Assembly (NCBI RefSeq): GCF_019112545.1
Contig: NW_025064891.1
Coordinates: 708,344 to 772,343, forward strand
Length of the DNA: 64,000 nt
Direction of reading: 5' to 3'
Origin: Guyanagaster necrorhizus
Lineage: Eukaryota > Basidiomycota > Agaricomycetes > Agaricales > Physalacriaceae
Of the stretch, positions 12,183-25,503 are shown piece by piece; position 1 is the first letter of the stretch, and every line of letters begins with the position of its first letter. The position numbers and the translations under genes are program-made. The notes beneath the pieces are model-generated. The model did not search any database and had not been told where the DNA came from. It was given only the letters and a program-made list of their open reading frames with translations.

Positions 12183-14325
12183 ATGGTCACCACACTAATT
12201 AATAGTGAATGCACTAGTAGCTCAATCAATTATGCTTTTATCATCAAGCACAATCTTCTCACTCAGACCACTGTGGCCCTGATCCTGATGTACAATGCAG
12301 ACAGCACCAAAAACCAAGCTGATTCAATTACTAAATTTGTCAAGCTTAGACTCATCATCAGTGATCATTCAGAAAAAATTGGCTTGGCTGTTACTGACTT
12401 AGAAACTAAGGAAATCTTCCTTGGTCATGACTGGTTAATCCATCATAACTCACTCATTAACTGGAAAACTGGTTAGATCATATTTGCAAGGTGTTGCTGC
12501 TGCAAAATCCCATTCAAACTGCTTGACAAGGACTCTAAAGCTCAGTAGGATGAGAAAATAGAGAATAGTGAGATGATCCTTGCCATGAACCTGCAGAAAG
12601 CCATTCATATTCATGTCATACACTATGCCAATGACTTGGCCACAAAAGCTAATGCAGAAAAGGAGAGCAAGACATTCAAAGAGATGATGCTGAGTGGGCA
12701 CAAGACTACCAAGACTTATTTAACAAGAAAAGCTTCAACAAGCTACTGGACCTAAAACTATAGGATCATGCAATCAAGCTGATCTCAAATGCCAATACTA
12801 ATTTGGATTGCAAGATATATCTATTTAGCAACAATGAGCAACAAGAGCTCAATCAGTTTCTAGAAGAGAATCTCTCCAGCAGATGAATTTGGCCATCAAA
12901 GTCTCTAATAGTCTACCCTTTTTCTTCATTAAAAAGAAGGATGGCAAACTCCAACCAGTGTAAGATTATTAGAAGCTTAATGAGATGACAATCAAGAATT
13001 ATTATCCACTTCCTCTGATCTCTGAGCTAATAGACAAGCTCTGTGGTGCCTGGTACTACACTAAACTGGATGTCTGATGGGGCTACAACAATATATGGAT
13101 AAAGAAAGGAGACAAATGGAAGGCTGCCTTTCACACTAATTGGAGACTGTTTGAGCTGATGGTCATATTTTTTAGCCTCACCAACTCATCAGCCACTTTC
13201 CAGTGGATGATAAATGACATATTTAAAGACCTTATTACTATCAAAAAGGACACAATTTACTTGGATGATATCCTGATCATATTCAAGACTCAAAAAGAAC
13301 ACTAAAAGCTAGTCTAATAAGTACTGGCTTTGATGAGAAAGCATCAACTATTCCTCAAAGTGAAAAAATATGAATTCAAAGTACTTGAGACTGAGTATCT
13401 CAGAGTTATCATCAGTGAAGAAAGTATCTGGATAGACCCTATCAAAGTAGTAGAGATAACAGAATGGCCAGAGCCCATCAAGAAAAAGAAATTACAATTC
13501 TTTTCAGACTTCACTAACTTTTATCAGTGATTCATCTGAGACTACAGCAAGGTAGTTTGGCTGATGATCCAGCTGACTGATAATATGCCTTGAACCTAAA
13601 GCCCATCCTAACAATCAGCATTTGACAACCTCAAATGCTAGCTAGCAGAAGATGTAATCTTCACTATCTCAACACAAAATGAAAAGTTTCACATCAAAGC
13701 CAACTCCAGTAAAGGTGCTATTAAAGTCATACTCTTTTAGAAACAGGAGGGCAAATGATATCTGGTCACATTTTTATCCAAAGCACTTACTGTCACAAAA
13801 CACAATTATAAGATATATGATAAGGAATTACTTGCTATAATGCTTGCCCTAGTTGAATAGTAGTATTATCTAATTAGAGTGACTCAGATCTTTAAGATCT
13901 AGACCAATCATCAGAATCTCTAATATTTCCGATTACTACAAAAGCTAAACTGCCAACAAGCTCAATGAGTTATAGAACTATCAGAGTATGACTACACACT
14001 ACACTACAAGGCTAGTATAGCCAACAAGAAGGTGGATCTGCTTAGCAAAAGGGCAGACTATGACCAAAGAGGAGATGATAACAAAGAGGTGATCCTGTTA
14101 AAACCAGAGCACTTTTGAGCTATGATTATGCCAACAGAAAAAGAAATCCATGAGTGCATCAAGAGTGTGACTCAGGATATCCATAAATGAAACCAATGAG
14201 TGGCTCCATCACTCAACCATAAATGAAGAATGATGAAGGAGGGCAGAATGATCTGCTATAATGAATAGATCTACATTCCTAGAGATCAAGCCCTTTATAG
14301 TGAGATAATTGCCATGTGCTATGAC
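12183..14325 (+). pseudogene. pol pseudogene of element D, first part (PR, RT, RNase H)
   Basis: Protease relic at 12183-12476 (INSECTSSSINYAFI, then FLGHDWLIHHNSLINWKTG). RT runs from about 12700 to 13560 and keeps the active-site YLDD at 13258-13269. RNase H follows (about 13620-14040; E of KELLAI and the TNHQNL block are visible), then the integrase N-terminal region. The frame is interrupted by stops and is cut at 14325 by element F. The remainder lies at 37687-38433 and 44894-45416. Confidence 0.85.
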
Positions 14326-14738
14326 TGTTATGATTTTTTCTTCTTTTATCTTTTATTCAAGAGATTAATCTCTATTTTTGATTAGTCAGAGCACTTAGAC
14401 CAGCACTTAGGATTGTGGGATAAGCTTAGTCATCACAATACCCTTTTATAGATAGCTTAACAACACTGGACAAAATGCTCTATAGTGCTAGAATGCACAA
14501 TTAGAAAGTTATATCTATAGAATAGATGATGACTGGTATATAAGTAGTGTAGCTCTCACTGTAGTATCTCCAGCTTTGAGCTAAAGTTTATTTCTTCATC
14601 ATTTTATCTTGAGCCAATCTAAAGGCTTTATGATACAAAGCCATATAACATATCAAGTGAACTCTGATATTATTGTCCAAAGTGTGAGACAGTATCAGTT
14701 TATCATGTATTTAGATCACATGTCATTTGGGCTTAACA
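14326..14738 (+). repeat. 5' LTR of element F
   Basis: 413 bases, TGTTATGATTTTT...GCTTAACA. TATATAAG at 14537-14544 and the predicted RNA start AGCTTTGAGCTAA at 14572-14584. About 54 bases shorter than the 3' LTR, so it has suffered deletions. Confidence 0.9.
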
Positions 14739-14752
14739 ATTAGCTCAAAGTC
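14739..14752 (+). other. Self-priming primer-binding site of element F
   Basis: The bases right after the 5' LTR are ATTAGCTCAAAGTC, not the TGG expected of a tRNA-primed element. The reverse complement shares CTTTGAGCTAA with the predicted RNA start in the 5' LTR (14574-14584) and ACTTTGAGCTAA with the 3' LTR (37519-37530). Confidence 0.75.
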
Positions 14753-15332
14753 TTTAGCTTCTCTTTCTCAAGCCCAATTATGCTGAGAAACTGAATGTCT
14801 CTCACATTTAATCTCTCCAACCCAAACTTTACCCACAAGTTCTTCAAACTCCTCACTTCTATCATCAGAACATTGATAGGATTATTAGCTATGCTGTGGA
14901 CACCAATCAATCACTGTCTAGGCTATTCATCACTATCAGGAATTTCAACATATCAGAACTATCCTATGAAATGTCACTCTTGACCTCCCCCTCCATGATA
15001 TCTCTCCTTCTATCAGACAGTCCTTCCAGCTCACAGAAGGAACCATATCTGAAACCATTCTTGGAGGTGCACCTGAAGAGTATCTTAAAAAAGAAGAAGA
15101 GCACCAATACCCACACTAAACTCTGATAACAATCATTAGAGACAATTGCAACTTTTGGGCTATAGAGTTTCAAAGACTATGACCCAACACACTCATCCTG
15201 CACATCAAGTGCATGGATGTCTCCAGCTATGTCCATTCAATGAGAGGCATCCCCTCAACTGCACTCTCTGAGCTCAGCATTGAATACTGTGCCAGAGACT
15301 CCCTTGATACCCTTGGGGTGGCTCAAGAGAAT
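14753..15332 (+). pseudogene. Leader ORF of element F, first part
   Basis: An N-terminal reading (about 14810-14960) contains NPNFTHKFFKLLTSIIRTLIGLLAMLW, collinear with the leader of E and G, where the same position is also hydrophobic. A second frame follows (14896-15126), rich in Ser and Lys. Element E cuts the leader at 15332; it resumes at 23430. No function is assigned. It may be an N-terminal extension of gag or a short upstream ORF. Confidence 0.5.
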
Positions 15333-15791
15333 TGTTAGATCCAAGTGTCATGTGAGCAGATACACATGATAAACAGATGTCTCTTTGCACTTTGAGGAAT
15401 CAGCTGAGTTCACTGATGCATAGTCTGATTGATGTGTCACAAGGCCAAGAGAATTGGCTTGAGGGAGAATGATATAGAATAAACTTTAGCTCGAAGCTGG
15501 AGATTACCAGCAAAAGCAAGCCTCTTAAATACTGTACAAGTCCTGTTCTAAATATATGACTACTAATTGTATGTTGTCAAGTCCTTTGTGCTCTTTGTCT
15601 TTGGGCATTAATACTGTATATAAAAGAGCAGTTGTGCATCATTGGGCAACATGGTTGCATCGAAAGATAATAACAGATTCAGCTAGTTGTGATGACTAAG
15701 CCTTGTCCCATGATCTTAAGCACCTGCTCTAGTGCTCTGATTAAGTATAGAATAGAGGTTAATCAAGAAAAAGAATAGAAAAATCATGATA
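15333..15791 (-). repeat. 3' LTR of element E
   Basis: 459 bases. On the element strand a TATA-like TATTTAAG (15531-15524) lies 33 bases before the predicted RNA start AGCTTCGAGCTAA (15498-15486), which keeps its CpG here. Confidence 0.92.
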
Positions 15792-15824
15792 TTACCTCCT
15801 CATTAAGATCATTGTCCTGATGGC

Positions 15825-18800
15825 TTAATTTAGAGATAATTTATAGTCATGTCTGGCTGTTTCTGCATTCATCTGTTTTTCATTTATCCATTAGTTGGAT
15901 TCTGGTCCATATCCCTTCCAGCTGATCAGATAGTTGACTGTTGTTGTTGTCCCTCCCCTCTTTGCTCTGACTTTACATAGTTTATGGTTTAGTATCTGGT
16001 TGATTTCATAGTGTTCTTTGTCATCAATCAGGTCTGAGGGTGGAGGTGGGAGTCATTGTTGGTTGGAAAATGCTGAGGCAATGTATAGGGTCAGTAATGT
16101 CTCATTAAAGACATTGTGGACCTTTCAGAGCAGTAGTAATTTGAGTTTGTAAGCACTGACCTCTATTTTGGATATAATTGGAAACAGACCAGTATGCTTA
16201 TCAGCCAGCTTGCATTTCAGATGCAGGAGATGAAGGTTGAAAGTGTCAAGTCACACTTGGTCCCAGGGAGTGTATATGTGAGCCGGCTGACAATGCTTAT
16301 TGTATTGGCTTTTTATTGTCAAAGCAGCTTTTTCAAGTGCTATTTTTGTCTCAGCATAGATTTTAGACATAATAGTGGTGAAATCCATGGATGTGGGGGT
16401 CATGGTGTGATATCATTCTGTTTGCATGATGTTTGAGTGTCTGCCATGATTGATAAAAAATGGTGTTTTCCCTATAGCCAAGTGAATGCAGTTGTTATGT
16501 TGGAAGGCCATAAGAGCTAGCCACTCTACCCAGTCATCTTGTCAATAGTTAATGAAGAGGCAGAGGTATTTTTCCACTTTTTGATTTGCTTGTTCTGTCT
16601 GTCCATTGGTCTGGGGATGATACATGGTGGATGTGTTTTGTTTCATGTTCAGAAGATTGTAGAGGTCATTGAGGAATTTTGAGATGAATTGGAGTCCTCT
16701 GCCTGAGATCACCACTTGAGGTATGCCATACTTGGAGGATCTTTGCCCATCTCTCAGAGGTCAATTCTGTCAAGCAAGCAATTGGAATGATTGCTTTCAA
16801 GAATCAATCAACTATGACAATGATTGCATTATAGCCATTACAATCTGGGAGTCTATTGATCATGTTGATAGAGATGTGGGTCCATGGTGATGATGGCACC
16901 TTATTCAGATGAAGTGGCATAGCCCAAGGCTGTGTTCAGGACTTGCCCCTTTGGCAGACTTCACATGCTTTGATATAAGCAGTGATGTCATTGTTCATTT
17001 TGGGCCACTAATATTCCCAGAGTACTAGCTCTTTGATCTTAGTGATGCCAGAGTGGCCAGCAGTGGTATGGTCATGGCAAGTGGCTATGATTTTGCTGCA
17101 TAGTCCTTGGTCTCAAGGGATATAGATTTGTCCATCATAGTGAATCAATCCCTTTTCCCTTGTCATTCCTCATTCATGGTTGAGGGATGAGGCCACCCAC
17201 TGATCCCATTTGTGATTATCTCATGTCATGCTTTTAATGCACTCATGGATCTCTTCTTCTGTTGGCATCATTATAGCCCTAAAATGTTTGGGCTGCAATA
17301 AAGTTACTCTCTTGTTGTCAGTTCCTCTCTGATCATGATCTGCCCATTGGCTGAGAAGGTCAGCCTTCTTGTTAGCTGTCTCCACTTTATGATGGAGCAT
17401 ATATTGATATTGACTAAGCTCTGTGACCCATCTGGCTTGGTGACAATTTAACTTCTGGAGTTGTCAGAAGTATCAAAGATTCTGATGATCTGTCCAGATC
17501 TCAAAAACTCTTATAGCTCTGATCAGATAATGCTACCATTCTTTGAGAGTGAGCATAATGGCCAGCAATTTCTTGTCATAGATTTCATAGTTTTGCTTGG
17601 TGATGGTGAGCACTTTTGAGAGGAATGCAACTGGGCACCATTTTCTATCTTGCTCTTGGAAGAGTACTGCACCAATAGCTCCCTTGCTTGAGTTGGCTTC
17701 CACTCAGAATCTTTCTTTCTGGATGGAAACTGTGAGAACTACATCCTCAGCTAGCCATCATTTAAGATCATCAAAGGTGGCTTGCTGGAATGGTCCTCAT
17801 GCCCAGAGGGTGTTGCCAGTCAACTGCATTATTGGCTGAACTATTTTGCTATAGTCTCAAATGAAGCATTGGTAGAAGTTTGTAAATCCAAAGAATGATT
17901 GCAACTTCTTCTTCTTGATTGGCTCTGGTCACTCCATTACCCTGGCTACCTTGATGGGGTCTATCCAGATACTTCCTTTGCTAATAATAACTCTGAGGTA
18001 CTCAGTCTCAAGTACCTTGAATTCACACTTCTCCATCTTGAGAAACAGTTTATGCTTTCTCATAAGAGCTAGTACTTGTCATACCAGCTTTTGATGTTCC
18101 TCTTTTGTCTATGATATGATTAAAATATCATCCAAATAAATGATGACCTTTCTGGTAGCAATGAGGTCCTTGAAAATATCATTCATCATCCATTGGAAGG
18201 TTGCTGGGAAATTGATCAGGCCGAAAAACATAACTGTTGGCTCAAACAGTCCATGGTTCATCCTGAATGCAGCCTTCCACTCATCTCCTTCTTTAATTTG
18301 GATGTTGTTATAGCTCCATTGGATATCAAGCTTAGTGTAGTATTTGGTGCCTTGGAGTTTGTCTATGAGTTCTGAGATTAGGGGAAGGGAGTAGTGATTC
18401 TTAATTGTCATCTTGTTAAGCTTTCAATAGTCTTGGACTGGTTGAAGCTTACCATCCTTCTTTTTGATAAAGAAGAAGAGGGAGGCCATTGGAGATTTTG
18501 ATGGCTGAATCCAGCCACTGGACAAGTTTTTCTCCAAGAACTTATTGAGTTTCTGTTGTTCATTGTTGCTGAGAGAGTAAGTTTTACAATCCAAGTTGGC
18601 ATTTGCATTTGGGATTAGTTCAATGGCATGGTCCCATAGCTTCAGCCCTGGTAACTTGTCAAAGCTTTCTTTCTTGAAAAGATCTTTAAAGTCACATGCC
18701 CATTCAGGCACCATTTCCTCAAAGGTTCTTTCCTCCTTGTGCTTATTTGCCTTAGCAGCCAGATTGTTAGTGTAATGAACAGCTTGGATATATGCTTCAT

Positions 18801-19684
18801 GCTGTAGATCAATGGTGAGGATGGTCTCTCCATCCTCCATTTCTTTATCCCACCAGTCTTCTGGGTCTTCATCTGGTAACTTGAATGAGATTTTTCAGCA
18901 GTGGCATCTCACAAATATGATTCTCCCAGTCTTCCAGTTAATTAATGGGTTATAATGCATTAGCCAGTTATGACTGAGGAATACTTCTTTGGTTCCAAGA
19001 TCTGTTATGGCTAGGTTGATTCATTTGGAATAATCTCTGATTGTGAGTCTAAGCTTAATGAACTTGGTGATGGAACCAGCCTGGTTCTTGATTCTATCTG
19101 CATTATAAACTGGTATTGGTGGCTCAGGTGAGAATTTTATGCCTGGTGATGAAGGCTCAGTTAATTGAACTCCCAGTGCAGCCACTATCGATCAGGGCAG
19201 TCACAGCATATATCATTTGGGAAGTGAGAGTTTCAATCTGGGCCTTGATGAGCAGGTCTCATCTGGATGTCTTGGACTATCAGATGAATTTTCATGGTCT
19301 GCAGAGTTCATCAAGCCACTCCAAGGCTCAGCTTCACTCAGCTCCTCTTATCTCTTCAACTATCTCTTCCTTGACCTCTCCTATCTGAGTTTGGTGGACC
19401 CAATTATTGAGCATAGCTCTCACCATTACTTTGTCTTTAGCATCTTTGATGGCCCTCCAGGTCCATTCAGTGTCAAATGGTTTGAGCCAAGTTGTGGGGC
19501 TCTCTGCTCTTGTTTGGCCCATGGGCATTTGAGTTTTTTCTTGTGATTCTTTGGTGTGTGAGATAGCAATCTGGGGTATATTCAAATGTGTGATAGGAGT
19601 AGCTACAGAAATACTATCAGTCTGACTAGCAGCTGGAGATTGCACATTGTTTAGTCTCTTGGCCAGTCCAGTGGAATCACTCAC
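15825..19684 (-). pseudogene. pol pseudogene of element E
   Basis: Pol is read right to left from GTG at 19684 to the stop at 15825. Linker: SDSTGLAKRL onward. Protease: ALIDSG near 19190, with SHNWLMHYNPLINWKTGR near 18920-18960. RT: 18840-18109, with KKKDGKLQPVQDY, TKLDIQWSYN and an intact YLDD at 18127-18138. RNase H lies at about 17400-17840, integrase at about 16150-17350, and the chromodomain ends in WKGYGPESN and KLSLN at 15825. At least one frameshift lies between the linker (19684-19334) and RT, besides numerous stops. Confidence 0.88.
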
Positions 19685-20765
19685 TGACTGGCCACATCTT
19701 TTACTTCCTCCACCTTGGTTTCAGTGCCAAGTCCTTCTTCTTTCTTTTGTAGTTCAGCAATCTGTGCTCTGATATCTTCTCTGGTCCTCTTCTTTTTTGG
19801 GCAGTCTTTCACCATGTGACCCTTTTAGCTGCAGTTGAAACATTTCCCTTCCTTCTTCATCTGATCTATGTCTATTGGCTTTCCTGTACCAGTATAGGTT
19901 GTTCCTGTCCTGGTTTTCTGTGCTCTGTAGGTGGGGGCTGTAGAGAATCCCAATGATTTCCTGGCAGTTGTCTCCAATGTTTTGTTCAGAGTTGGTGGTG
20001 TCAACTTCTTCATGTAATCTTGTAGCATCATTGATTCTACTTTCTGCCTTTGTTGCTCCTTATACATTTCGATGATTTGTTCTTTCCACTCATTGTACCT
20101 ATTTGGCATGAGGGCTTGGATGCTGATTGCCAAAATCATCATAATGTATAAGGAGGGGACTCCTCACTTGAGGGCCTTGACCATCCTTCTGTCATTGGCT
20201 ATGTTGTCTCAAATACCAGTGAGCTTGGCCAACCATTCCAGCTTGTTGAAGTAGTCCATTGCTGCTTTGTTGGCCATCTTGTACTCCTTGATCTTTTGTT
20301 TATGTACTTCTTGTATAGTAGGATCAATGAATTTATTATGGAGCATTTGTTTAAAGATGGGCCATGAGGGATAGCAGTAATGCTCCTGAGTTGATGATCA
20401 GAAGTTTGGGGAGATGAGAATCTACCATGTCTTAGCTTTTTCCTCAAAGTAAGAGGCAGTGAATACAACTTTATTCATATCTGTCCCTAGGTATCCAATG
20501 TAGACTTCGAAGTACTGCTCACAGTCTATGAGGAACTGATCAATATTGTCAGATGCCCCCTTGAAGGGGCAGGGTTTCCATAAAAGGCCAGAGCAGCATT
20601 CGAGTATAGTGACATTATAGAGTAGTGCATCCATTGGATTAGGCCAATTAGAGAATAGAGGCCATTGCCATTCTTGCAGCAGCCTAGGAAAAGAGTAAAG
20701 TGAATTGTCATCCACAACTGGGCTTTCTCATGATGGCTCTTCTTTTCAGATGATAACTCTTTCAT
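19685..20765 (-). pseudogene. gag pseudogene of element E (capsid and zinc knuckle)
   Basis: The capsid half is the cleanest in the window: DDNSLYSFPRLLQEW, WPNPMDALLYNV, DNIDQFLIDCEQYFEVYIGYLGTDMNKVVF and FEEKAKTW at 20715-20422. A helical region follows (MEVHKQKIKEYKMANKAAMDYF, about 20300), then IEMYKEQQRQKVESM near 20070. The nucleocapsid motif KCFNC begins near 19845 and is cut by stops in its second half. The gag stop TGA falls at the CAGTGAG site (19685-19683), overlapping the pol frame. Confidence 0.82.
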
Positions 20766-22956
20766 ATGGTGAACCTAAGTCATACCACTTCTGGATCATC
20801 CCTGACTGGTTCCTTTCCAGTGCCACTCTCACTTGCTTGATCAGGAGGGGGCTGAGCTCCTAGGATTTGGCTTTCTTTGCTGGTCCAGAGATTTCGATAG
20901 AAAGTCAGCACTTCTTTAGGTTGTGGTTGGGCTTGAGAGAGCCATGTTGCTGTTGATCAGGATGATGTGGCAGAGTATGAAAATATGCTTCAGATAGATG
21001 GGGCTGTGTATATGGCTTGCTTCAGAGTGACAAGTGGTGACTATGGCATTGGTTATACTGGCTCCAGCATCTGATATGCTGATGGCCTGCAGATTTGGTC
21101 TTTGAGGTGTTTCTTATTATACTGGATGGTGGCATAGTCAGTGATGGCATCATGCACCTTAAGATTTTTGTTTTTTTGTTAGCTGATGAATGCAGATATA
21201 ATTGTCCTAATTGTGACACCACCCAGGTGGTATCATGCCATAAAAAGTTTACTCTCTGCAGGTAAAATTTCTGATACTTCTACATCCTTGCATCTTTTAC
21301 TGCCCTTTCCAGTTCTTCTTTATCCATATCTTCCTGGAGGAAATAAGTGAGGTCCCCTCTGAGATAAGGTGGATCACTGCTTTCAGTTTCCTCACCCTCT
21401 CTATCCTCATTATCCTTCTCTTCCTTGAGGAGGAAAGCAGCAGGCAGGGTGTAGAAACTCTCCTTGTCTCCTAGTGGTCAGGCTGCCATCCTGCTGTCTT
21501 AGCTGTATACTGGAGCCAGTGATGGGGCCCAAGATGTCAGAAGGGTGGAGATAGGTGGATGCTGGTTGGCTCTTGATATGTTCATCATATTGGTTTCCTC
21601 CTGTCACTCTCACTGCCTCCACTTGCTCATGATAGAGCTGGATGTTTCACTTGTATCCATCATCAAGTAACTGCCCAACCACTTGGCTCCCAAGGAATCC
21701 TCAGAGTGCACAAGTGGAGATGTCAGCAATCCCAGGGACTCATAGCCTATAGTGTCCAAAAATAGACTCATCATCTCTGAACATGGTGTCAATACTGGGA
21801 GTTCATCAGGGAGGGAGATATTATGGGATTAGGAGGCATGAGGGAGATTTGGGGGCTCTTTCTTCTGCTGCAAGAGTTTCATTTCTCTAATGGTTTTCAC
21901 TCCACCAGCTGAACTCAGTGCTTGGCTTCCTAAAGACTGGAGTAGAGAGGGATGGGTTGGCATGTACTGAGGCAAGGACAGCAGCACCCTTGGGTCAGAG
22001 CCCATATCAGTTTGAAATGTTGGCTCTTTCCAGTCAGGCCCTTTCAACCTCTCACTGCTCCTCCTGATGCTGCCTGTCATACTTGGCAGCCTTCCACCTT
22101 TATCTCCTGCTTTCAATGATGCACTCCTCAAGCTCACTGTGAACTGGCTGTAGTGCAGTTCACTGCCTCTTCTTATTGGAGAGTCTCATCATAGTTGAAA
22201 GAGACATTGGTGTCTCAAGTGGGAAAGTACCAGTGTATAAGTTTATCCTGAGCCTCTCTATTTCAGCACTCATTGGTAAGCTGGTCTGAGGGTGCCCTTC
22301 CCATCCTGCTGCTTGTCCCAACTGAATGGAAGGGGGAGGGGCTGTGAGACTAGTCTTAAGATGATGTCTGATGGGATCTTGCAGCCAGCTGAGCAGTCTC
22401 AAGAGAATCTCTGGCATGGTTAGCAATCCCTCTGGTTCAAAAGATGGTGGTGGTGTCAGATGAGGGAGACTGCTGAAAGAAGTCTCTCAGAATATCCTCA
22501 TCCTCATGATCTGGCAGCAGTCCTGAGATCCATGGGTTTCTGAATCCTGAGATGCAAGAGTCATAGTCTCAGCTATGTCATCTGGAGAGATATTGGCGTC
22601 TTTCTTCTTCTTGAACATCCTTTTGATGCAGGCTGCTAGGCCCAGCTTCAGGTAAGGGGTCTGTCAGAGGCTGATAGGATATTCATTGAGAGTTAGGGAT
22701 ATCATGTAGTGGGAGGTCAGGGGTTATGTTTCATAAGATATGTCAAATATGTTGAAACTCATTATAATATCTGATAGCCTAAGTGGTAATTGAATGACAT
22801 TCTTAGTACAGCTGGATGATCACCAATAATCCCAACAATATTCCAACAATAGAAGCAAGAAGTTTGAAGAACTCATGATCAAAGTTTGGGTCTGAGGGGT
22901 TGATAGAGGGCATTTGGTTTTCTCTGCACTAATGAGCATGAGGAAAGAGAAGAAAC
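20766..22956 (-). pseudogene. Leader / gag N-terminal extension of element E
   Basis: About 2.2 kb lies between the primer site and the capsid. It holds broken ORFs rich in Pro, Ser, Gln and acidic residues (22426-22160, 22137-21829, 21622-21410), collinear with those of G (32691-31230). An ATG at 22913 opens a reading MPSINPSDPNFDHEFF followed by a hydrophobic run (LLGLLVIIQLY), matching F and G. I do not recognise a domain. It is probably a large N-terminal part of gag, now decayed. Confidence 0.5.
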
Positions 22957-22970
22957 AGCTTCAAGCTAAT
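22957..22970 (-). other. Self-priming primer-binding site of element E
   Basis: On the element strand the LTR is followed by ATTAGCTTGAAGCT. It pairs with the RNA start AGCTTCGAGCTAA of the 3' LTR at 12 of 13 positions; the mismatch is a decayed CpG (CG to TG). Confidence 0.75.
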
Positions 22971-23429
22971 TGTTAGACCCAAGCATCACATGAGCAGATA
23001 CATATGATAAACAGATGTCTCTTTGCACTTTGAGAGATCAGCTAAGTTCACTGATGCATAGTCTGATCAATGTATCACAAAGCCAAGAGAATTAGCTTGA
23101 GGGAGAATAGTATAGAATAAACTTTAGCTCAAAGCTGGGAATTACTAGTGAAAGCAAGCCTCTTAAATACTGTACAAGTCCTGTTCTAAATATACAACTA
23201 CTAATTGTATGTTGTCAAATCCTTTGTGCTCTTTGTCTTTGGACATCGATACTGTACATAAAAGAGCAGTTGTGCATTATTGAGCAATGTGGTTGTATTG
23301 AAAGACAATGACAGATTTGGCTAGTTGTGATGACTAAGCCTTATCCCATGATCTTAAGTGTCTACTCTAGCACCCTGACTAAGTATAGAATAGGGGTTAA
23401 TCAAGAAAAAGAATAGAAAAATTGTGATA
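22971..23429 (-). repeat. 5' LTR of element E
   Basis: 459 bases, same length as its partner, TGTTAGACCC...TTGTGATA on the + strand. Right flank AGAAT completes the target duplication. Confidence 0.92.
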
Positions 23430-24540
23430 AGAATAAAAGTCCCCTATTCAACAGCAATCATGGATCTCTATATACAATGTCAACAGAAAGTGGAGAGAGT
23501 ATCTCTACTGAGCTATATATTGGAAACCAAAGTACTGATAGTGAGAGGAACAAAATAGGAGTCATCAGAATTGATGACCCATTCTATGCTTATGACTACA
23601 AGGCAGAAGAATGATACTGGCAAGCAGCTGCCAGAAAAGCAGACTGCCTAAAGTGGTGCTAGAGATGCTGTGAGGCTCACCAAGCTAGAAGTGTATCAGG
23701 CCAACCAAGTCCAGTACAACTGACCAATCCAGTCAACCCAATCCTCTCTACAGAAGATGAAGTTTGACATACTAACTCTCTTGCTGAGTATGTCCAAGAG
23801 CAAGCATACATCAAGTATGAGGCAGCCAGGGAGGATGCCCTCTTTGGATGGTACCTTTGAGCACAAGACAAGATAGACTGGTGAAGAGGCTTAGAAAGTC
23901 CTAGAACCTCCACTATTAAACATACTCTCATCAATTCCTCTTCTTCCTTTCAAGAACCCAGCACCTCCACAGCATCTGAGCCTGACCCATGGGCAGTACC
24001 CTCTGAGGGTATCATCCATACAGATGATGTCCACCAATGAGCATCACTCAACCTCAATGATGACCACCTGTTATCCTATGAGACAGATACTATTGCTGAT
24101 ACTGATGATATTTCATATTGGAATAGAGATCTACTGATCCCACTAGGGACCTCAAGTGGGTTCTGGATGGACACATTGCATCCCTCTTCCTCTAATTATG
24201 TTTCTACAAAAACTTCCACTGATATTGCAGAGTAGTGGCAGTGGAAGCAGCTTGAAAAAAGACTCTTAAAGAGCAATGATAAAGGAGAGAACTTTCTCCT
24301 TGCCTCAGATCTGACAATACTGGATCTAGCATCCAGCAACAACTGTCAGGATGATCTGAAGCCCTACAACCCACTCGACAACAGTTCTCTCACTGAAGAG
24401 ACAAGGAGAGTGATAAGAAGGAGGAGGACTCTCTTTCTGAATGAGAGAGTATATTCATGAAATATCTGACAGAAGAAGAATTGACAAGAAAGATGCAAGA
24501 GGAGTGCCAAAGAGAATTCTTACAGCTGTACTAAGAGGGA
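23430..24540 (+). pseudogene. Leader / gag N-terminal extension of element F, second part
   Basis: The leader resumes after E. The best frame reads LTNPVNPILSTEDEV, SLAEYVQEQAYIKYEAAREDALFGWYL and, further on, DDHLLSYETDTIADTDDISYWNRDLLIPLG and LEKRLLKSNDKGENFLLASDLTILDLASSN. It is acidic, Ser/Thr-rich and interrupted by TGA and TAG codons. The acidic block resembles the DDDNKKEEAGSSD stretch of G (near 31700) in composition. No domain is recognised. Confidence 0.45.
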
Positions 24541-25503
24541 GCAGCTAGCTTATGAAAGGATGACATCTGGTTGGTGTTGCCCATGAGATTCAGGTATACT
24601 GCTGCCAACTGTGTCAAGTGTATGAATATGAACATTGATTGCTTCCTCATAGACTGTGACCAATACTTTCAAGTATTTGCCTTATACTTCTTATTTGACA
24701 TATATAAAGTCATATTCACTGTGATCCATATAGAGAATAAGGCAAAAATATAGTGGGTACTTCTTGCCCTCACATTCTGATCAACAATGCAACAACATCA
24801 TCAGATACTCTCATAGCCAGTACTCAAACAAATGATTATCAAAAAATTTACTGATTCAGTAGTACAGGAGATACATAAACAGAAGATAAAGGAGTATAAG
24901 ATGGCTGACAAGCCAGCTACTGAGTACTTTGATGAACTAGCATGGCTTGGTAAATTGGCTGGAGTCAGAGATGATATAACAGACACAGATTGAATAATTG
25001 AGTGCATGAAGATGAGAGTGTCATCCTCCTATCTGAAGATCATCTCAGATCTCAGACAGAATATTTCAAAGGAATATGATGCATGGAAAAAACACATCAT
25101 TATGATGTACAGGGAAAGGCAGTAGCAGAAGGCCGAACAGATCATCCTATCCACTGGTGGAGGACAGAAACATCAAAGACAGGGCACAAAGTCCACCTCC
25201 AGCATGATCACATCTGCTAAGTCTGATGGCTCAACCCCAACTTCCTCATACAGCAAGAAGAAAACCAGTATGGGCATGATATTTACTAGAATAAGTAAGC
25301 CAATAAATGTGGATCAGCTCAAAAAGAAGGGTAAGTGCTTCAGTTGTAGACAGAAGAGTCATATGGCATGGGATTGTCTGCAGAAGAAGAATAAGCATAT
25401 CTGAGAAGATTTACAGATGCTGATTGTAGAGTTACAGAAGAAAGAGGAAGGCCTCAGACCAGAGATAAAGGTTGAGAAGGTAAAAGAGAGGGTTGAGCAG
25501 TGA
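24541..25503 (+). pseudogene. gag pseudogene of element F
   Basis: Capsid relic from about 24630 (NIDCFLIDCDQYFQVFALY, IYKVIFTVIHIENKAKI), a helical mid-section at 24840-25130, and an intact-looking zinc knuckle CFSCRQKSHMAWDC (25335-25376; CX2CX4HX4C) in the ORF 25204-25404. A Glu/Lys-rich tail ends at TGA 25501-25503. The pol frame opens at GTG 25500, one base back, so gag and pol overlap in different frames, as in E and G. Confidence 0.82.

Larger units (their letters stand above)
15333..23429 (-). mobile_element. Family 2 element E, full length
   Basis: 8.1 kb in reverse orientation, with two 459-base LTRs (15333-15791 and 22971-23429) and a perfect duplication AGAAT at 15328-15332 and 23430-23434. 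The LTRs differ at about 51 positions by eye, all transitions, with no indels. It carries leader, gag with zinc knuckle, protease, RT, RNase H, integrase and chromodomain, all with stops. It lies in the leader of F. Confidence 0.95.

Noticed and set aside
14739..14752. tRNA-primed reverse transcription
   Set aside because: The bases after the 5' LTRs of F, E, G, L and M do not begin with TGG and match no tRNA 3' end that I can recognise, while the match to the own RNA start is clear.
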